Source: Phymatolithon calcareum | Lineage: Eukaryota > Rhodophyta > Florideophyceae > Hapalidiales | DNA length: 64,000 bases | Direction of reading: 5' to 3' | NCBI GenBank assembly: GCA_977006965.1 | Contig: OZ345371.1 | Coordinates: 1 to 64,000 of the forward strand | Part shown: positions 59,241 through 64,000 of the stretch, piece after piece | Position numbering within the stretch: the first letter of the stretch is position 1 | Layout: every line of letters starts with the position of its first letter | The notes under the pieces: model-generated | The model's input: the letters and a program-made list of their open reading frames with translations, nothing else | Told to the model about the DNA's origin: nothing | Databases searched by the model: none | Position numbers and translations under genes: made by a program

Positions 59241-59242
59241 CC

Positions 59243-60593
59243 CGTTCGTTGCTGTACTTGACTTGTCAGCAGCGTATGACAGCGTCCCGAGGGATATCCC
59301 CCTCGAGCGACTGAAGAAAAAGTTGCCGGTGCACATAACAAAGAGGGTATCTTACCTGATGAAACCGTCGTGGATCACGTCGGCAGGAGATGAAACGAAA
59401 ACGTGGTGCATTATCGACCGAGGTGTTCCGGAGGGCTCCACGCTTAGTCCGTGCCTATATAACACATTCATGGATACGTTCGCGGAAGCTGCCGCCTAAG
59501 TAACAAGAAAAGTGTCTGACCATCCAGCGCAGCTATTTGCGGATGACGTTCTTCTTCAGGCAAAGAATGCAAAAGGATTGCAAAAACTATTGGACAAAGC
59601 TACGAAATGGGCAGCCGAGAACTCCATGAAATGGAACATGAAGCCAGGAAAGAGCGAGGTCCTTAAGTACAAAGGACTCCCAGAGAACAAATTCTTCCTT
59701 GCAGTAAAAGAGCTGCTCCTAGCCTGGAGACTTCCTACCTCAGGATCAGTATGAACAACAACGGAGTCACCGACGATACAGCAATCTCAAGAGTTCGGAA
59801 TGCGATGGGATGCATACACAAACTCCGCCAAATTGGCTTGAACGTCAGAGGACTCCAACCAACCATGTGCATCAGGATTTTCAAGTCGCTGATTCTCCGC
59901 AAATGGGAGTATGCCATTCACCTGACACCGATCACGAAACGACTACTATCGGCAATTGAAGCAGCAGAAGGTCTTTTCTACAGATACGTTTTCGGAAAAT
60001 ATGCCGAGTATCGAAGGGAGAGAATGCGAGTGCACTGCCGTCTCGCCAGCCCACAGATGAGGACAATGCACCAGGCTGAAAGGTTTGCCTTAAGCTTGGT
60101 AAGACGGAGGAAGTTCCTGGAGCTTTCAGAAGAATACCAGGGAAAAGAAGAAGATCTGGAAGACGTATCAAAGGACATTGGGTATCTCGGGGAAGAGGAA
60201 CACCTTAAAGAAGCTCTGAAACAAGCGGAAGAATGTATGGTGTCAAAAAAGCGACGCCTACAAGCAACAGTCAAAGTCTGGTCGATGGAAGAAGAGGGTC
60301 GGACAGTTAAAATCCTGATCGGCGTATCGGACGACCTACCAGGAGTGCTATATATAAGGGACAGAACTGAGAGGCTGAGATGCCTGAGAGTCATTTTCAA
60401 CAGAGTTCCTTTGTGGAGAAAATTCATTATGGCGAAATACTTTGGGACTGGTGCTGTGGTGGAGCTTATCGTGTTCCAACGTATACTGCGGTCTATGAAG
60501 ATGGACCAAGAAACGGAATATGAATGCAAAAGACTTACTCGGGCCCTCACAGGGAGAGAAATTCGAATTAAGGAGATATTAGAAGGAGAGTAG
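59243..60593 (+). CDS. LINE D reverse transcriptase and C-terminal region
   Basis: RT frame 59,243-59,499 (LDLSAAYDSVPRD, motif A; IDRGVPEGSTLSPCLYNTFM, motif B), a stop, then 59,512-59,754 (PAQLFADDVLLQAKNAKGLQ, motif C intact), then a shift to 59,751-60,593. The last is a clean 280-codon frame with LRKWEYAIHLTPITKRLLSA, QAERFALSLVRRRKFLE, and the C-terminal block LYIRDRTERLRCLRVIFNRV to GREIRIKEILEGE. Two disabling changes only. Confidence 0.85.
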
Positions 60594-61158
60594 AGAGATG
60601 AGTATCGAAAACAGCGAGAAGCTGCCCTGTTACTCAATTTGAGGCTTCGGGAGCTTTTAAAATAAATCAACATATATCCCCCGCCTCAAGAAATATGAAG
60701 ATCTGCAGCAAGCTCTCGATAAAGCGGAGGAGGGCTCAGTCTCAAAGAAAGGGCGACGAAAAGAAATAATTGAGTTACGGGCAAAGGAAGAAGAGGGCAG
60801 ATCGCTCGAGATACCAACTGATTCGAACAATCTACGAGTGGTTCTCCGCGTAAGAGAAAGGTCTACACGGTTGCGATGCCTACGGCTGATATTCAACAGA
60901 GCACCTCTTTGGAGAAAATCAGTACTAGTGCATACTTTGGTGTCACGGCCGTGATTGAGCTGGCCGTGCTCCAAGGCATTCTATCTTCATCAAAGATTAG
61001 TCCTGAAATTGAATATGAATGTAAGCGACTCACTAGAGAACTTGTTGGGAGAGAAATACGAATCAAGGATATACTGAATAGTCAAACTACGTTAGCTTAG
61101 AAAATCGTGCAAAAGCGGCCCTGTTACTCTTGAAGAGAGGCCTTGGGAGCTTTTAAAA

Positions 61159-61692
61159 TATCCCCTCCGGAGCTGGGGAAGGTAGAGCAGACAGAGCAAC
61201 CGTAACTACTACCTCATAATCCGGGAGCAATAATAGCTCTTGGAGATCCGACGTGTCTGGCTGAGTTAGTAGCAAGCTACGAGACTCATCTACACTTGGC
61301 CGTGAATGGTGTGAGTATTCGAAGCCAGGAACAACGGGGTGTGTAGTGGAGTGCATGCGAAAAAGTTTCAAAACTCCCCGGCAACTCCTTCGTGTCAGCA
61401 TGCAGACCTCGGAAGCAGTAGTATGCAGTCGCAGCTTGTCATGAAAACTGTTATACTGTGCTGAGAATGAATGAACGACACAATCTCGGAACAGGGTCAG
61501 CTTCCAGCAAATTCGAACTACTGCATCTTGTAGTGGAGGGATAGCATTGAGTATCACATCTGAAAAAGCTATATCCAACCTTGAATCATTCAAGGTTGGA
61601 TATAGCAAGTGGCACGTGCCATCGGCACCCCCACAGGTTTCCAGATGATGTACCATTATGGAGCTGTTAGCATCATCTGGTAGAGGAATACT
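61159..61692 (-). other. Open frame of unknown nature with a long palindrome
   Basis: A minus-strand frame of 189 codons (nominally 61,722-61,153); its first ten codons or so lie in a LINE F insert and its last in a LINE H tail. I recognise no domain. It spans the perfect palindrome at 61,568-61,606, which argues against, but does not exclude, coding. Confidence 0.25.
61568..61606. repeat. 39-bp perfect palindrome
   Basis: GCTATATCCAACCTTGAAT, one central C, then its exact reverse complement (19-bp arms). No homology to the palindrome at 35,839 apart from the architecture. Confidence 0.97.
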
Positions 61693-61831
61693 AGTTGATA
61701 CTGTCCAAATGTCCAAAATCAACTACTTAAATGAGAACGTAAGCGAAGGATTGTAGCGCAACGAAAAGTCTCCCGGGTGCAATGATAATTGACAAAGGGA
61801 GCTTCCATTTAACAGAAATCCAATCCAAACC
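61693..61831 (+). mobile_element. LINE F 3' fragment, 139 bp
   Basis: An 11-bp TSD, AGAGGAATACT, lies at 61682-61692 and 61832-61842. It contains only the last codons and 3' end of F, finishing CAGAAATCCAATCC. Confidence 0.9.
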
Positions 61832-61989
61832 AGAGGAATACTCAATACTGCATCATATTAGAACGTTTCCATGTCTTATAGATAAGTTGTAAACATCCAA
61901 TGCGGCTATCGGGTTGCAAGGAAAAACCGCACCACCGGTGCTACAAGTACTGTATATGGAAAAAAAGTCAACTGTCGTCATACGCAATT

Positions 61990-62275
61990 GTCATAATAAG
62001 TGTCTTGGACTTCTTGTTCGGACCTCACGTAGCACTTCGTGTTCTCTACACGAGGGATTGAGTGTACTACTAACGACCCTTATTTGGGTTTGCTTATAGT
62101 TCGGACACAGTCTCTTAGCCCTACTTTTGTCGTTCTACAGTAGTCTTCCGACGTAGTATGGAGGGAGGCAGCATGGATTAGTAGGAAGTAAAGTACAGAC
62201 GCCTTCCTTCCGGTATACCAATCCAGGCCTTTGGCCAATTGTGTCGACTTGCCAAATTTGCACGATAACAAGACC
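61990..62275. repeat. Diverged direct repeat, copy 1
   Basis: Shares with 62,955-63,125 the blocks GTCTTGGACTTC.TGTTCGGAC, TTTGGGTTTGCTTATAGTTC, and AGGCCTTTGGCCAA. In copy 1 the last block is separated by about 120 extra bp. The nature of the repeat is unknown. Confidence 0.7.
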
Positions 62276-62600
62276 AGGATATTTAAAAACCTGTAAAACG
62301 TTTTAGGATGCCGTTTTTGCCTCTGATGATATGGATGGATGCTGAAGAAAGTGCACGAGAAAAGGTCTCGAGTGTTCCATGCAGCCACGGGGATTGAAAT
62401 GCAGTTGCGGTGCTTACTGGGAGAACCGCTGTACTGTATGAGCCGGTTTATGTTTTCCACTGCGGAAGCAGCAGGAAGATGATTGCTTGCGAAAATCTAC
62501 AGTGCATCCTACGCGCATTTGAGCATGCTGCTTCCGGAATAGATACAATATGGTCAAACTCCAAGATTATTTTTCGTTCACAGTGCACCCTGGATTTTAC

Positions 62601-62922
62601 AGCGAAGCACAGGCTTCTTTGCACGCACTGGTTATTTCACCGCTTCCCATACAGTATGATACTCCTGGCAAGAGCGAGCAAGAAACGAAGATTCCGAACT
62701 AGATGAAGCACTCAAGGATATTTCAAACTTGATGCCCAAACGACGACTTTCGGATATTCAAAAAGAGATGCTGGAAATGGTAGTTTAACTGTCCAAAGAA
62801 AATGTCCGAAAACAACTACTTAAATGAGAACGTAAGAGAAGGATTGTAGCGCAACGAAAAGTCTCTCAGGTGCAATGATAATTGACAACGGGAGCTTCAA
62901 TTAAACAGAAATCCAATCCAAT
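62601..62922 (+). mobile_element. LINE F 3' fragment, 322 bp
   Basis: A 13-bp TSD, CCCTGGATTTTAC, lies at 62588-62600 and 62923-62935. It begins in the C-terminal region (KHRLLCTHWLFHRFP register) and ends CAGAAATCCAATCCAAT. Confidence 0.92.
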
Positions 62923-62954
62923 CCCTGGATTTTACTGTACGCGATGCAAGGTTT

Positions 62955-63125
62955 TTGTCTTGGACTTCATGTTCGGACTGCACGTAGTACTTCGTGTACT
63001 CTAGATTAGGTATTGCCTGTATTACTAAAGACCTTTATTTGGGTTTGCTTATAGTTCAGACACAGTTCTAGGCCTTTGGCCAACTGTTTGGACTATCGTG
63101 CTCCAAGTTTGCACGACAGTTTTTG
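62955..63125. repeat. Diverged direct repeat, copy 2
   Basis: See copy 1 at 61,990. It keeps the blocks contiguous and so may be nearer the original form. Copy 1 and copy 2 flank the LINE F fragment at 62,601. Confidence 0.7.
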
Positions 63126-64000
63126 CTTAGGCCCTGGAAATTCGTACCACTTTCTTATTTAATTCATTCTTTTTGCGTTTCCCCAATTGGCACTGGCAGC
63201 GCTTCGGCGTCAAACTTTCTTTCCCCCCATCCTATCTTTATCGAGATTTCGGACGTTATGTACGTCTGTTGTAGTCCCGGTTGGTCGTGGAGACGCAATG
63301 GATTAGAACATCACGTGGTGGACCAGAAAACGTTCGTCCATTCAAATCCCATGTTTGTTCTTCGATGTGTACTGCCACGGCAATAGCGGGGGCGGTCTGC
63401 CTCGTCGGCGTTTGGCCTTCCCGATTCGAGTACCTTCGGGCATCCGCTTCCTTGAGTTTCTTCCGCTCTTGTTCTGTTAGTTCACACAATGACAGCGGAG
63501 TAAATTAGGAGCGTTTATTCCACAGAAGAACGAAAATCAAGGAGGCGAAGATCTGTCAGTTTTTATTCCCTTCAGAAGCTCATCATGATGTTCGCGAAAC
63601 AGCAGTATTTCCATGTTCTAACTAAACTGCGCTCCGGTTGTCTTATCTTCATCCTGTAAGCTTCTTCCTCTACCTACTTGCGGAAATGATGAACGCCAGA
63701 ATTTCATAGCCCGAGCAAGTATTTATTGATTAATCACAACAAATGGGTTAGATTCTTTTGAGAATGTAACCTTTTTCTGTAACGACTGCTGAATAAGTGC
63801 TAAGGTTTTTAGAGAAACGGCGGCATGGTTATGACAGGAGAAGTCGTGGTCTGTGTACTGGGCGCTTGTCGCGTGTGCTGTATTTTTTCCTGCTGCTGGA
63901 GGCTGTGATACAGAAAAACGATCCGTCATTGGTATGGATTTTGTATGCCATGTATGCTAGAATGGCACCTGACTTGGTAAGGTGTCTCGTCCCAGCAATT
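63126..64000. other. Unassigned end of window
   Basis: A minus-strand frame of 77 codons at 63,256-63,489 has a charged N-terminus (CELTEQERKKLKEADARRY) and shares about 24 bp with 25,330-25,355 (GTCGGCRTTTGGCCTTCCCGA). It may be a decayed LINE C-terminus. A minus-strand frame at 63,723-63,929 is not recognised. Confidence 0.25.

Larger units (their letters stand above)
58455..60680 (+). mobile_element. LINE D, middle of the nest
   Basis: Inserted in LINE H with the 18-bp TSD above. Its RT starts at VRKIIDSALDSYIRDHYRFN. It is interrupted by LINE B at 58,615-59,240 and resumes with VAVLDLSAAYDSVPRDIPLE. Ends GAGCTTTTAAAATAAATC then AACATATATCCC. Confidence 0.92.
58437..61158 (+). mobile_element. 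LINE H 3' part, outermost of a triple nest
   Basis: Present as 58,437-58,454 and 60,681-61,158, joined across the 18-bp TSD CCGCCTCAAGAAATATGA (58437-58454 and 60681-60698). It encodes YEDLQQALDKAEEGSVSKKG, then RERSTRLRCLRLIFNRAPLW in another frame, then IEYECKRLTRELVGREIRIK, and ends GAGCTTTTAAAATATCCCC. It is 5'-truncated almost exactly where LINE D later landed. Confidence 0.85.

Overview
The window is eukaryotic and almost entirely repeat-derived. Two intact, intronless genes sit in a sea of nested retrotransposons and hAT DNA transposons. I cannot name the species. Intronless genes, a Ty1/copia element primed on the anticodon arm of initiator tRNA-Met, several APE-type LINE families and hAT relics would fit a compact-gene alga (a red alga, for example) or another protist. 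No rRNA, tRNA, CRISPR array or bacterial-type operon was seen. LINE families are called B to I here; the letters are mine.

Layout. 1-1,897: no recognised gene, one hexanucleotide microsatellite. 1,898-3,461: a six-copy, 147-bp satellite with a decayed seventh unit upstream, abutting a RecQ-like helicase fragment. 3,462-7,300: open frames I cannot assign. 7,348-8,943: a broken hAT transposase. 9,000-11,000: unassigned. 11,100-14,290: LINE E copy 1, holding a LINE B fragment and a 249-bp solo-LTR-like insert. 14,923-20,675: an inverted duplication with two 1,628-bp arms and a 2.5-kb spacer that contains a complete-ended hAT (17,892-19,046). 20,679-24,908: an RNase H-bearing LINE (LINE I) with exact target-site duplications (TSDs). 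24,921-29,460: LINE relics. 29,465-35,205: an old Ty1/copia element split by a 2,518-bp hAT (31,680-34,197). 35,206-36,760: LINE tails.

36,994-42,285: two tandem paralogous WD40-propeller genes, the only clearly intact host-type genes; the second ends in a membrane anchor. 42,463-53,371: LINE E copy 2, split by a young copia element (44,984-52,076, identical 195-bp LTRs), itself split inside gag by LINE G. 53,380-57,623: LINE F, split by LINE C. 58,437-61,158: LINE H containing LINE D containing LINE B. 61,159-64,000: mostly unassigned, with two short LINE F tails and a diverged direct repeat.

How it fits together. Exact TSDs let the order of insertion be read directly at about a dozen junctions. 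Removing an insert restores the interrupted reading frame in the copia integrase (hAT at 31,680) and in the copia gag (LINE G at 49,025). The points most likely to be new are: a Tudor-like module inside the RNase H of LINE I, with a 2A-like motif ahead of its endonuclease; the WD40 plus tail-anchor protein family; the alternating-motif satellite; and an inverted duplication whose right-arm ends both coincide with transposon insertion sites.
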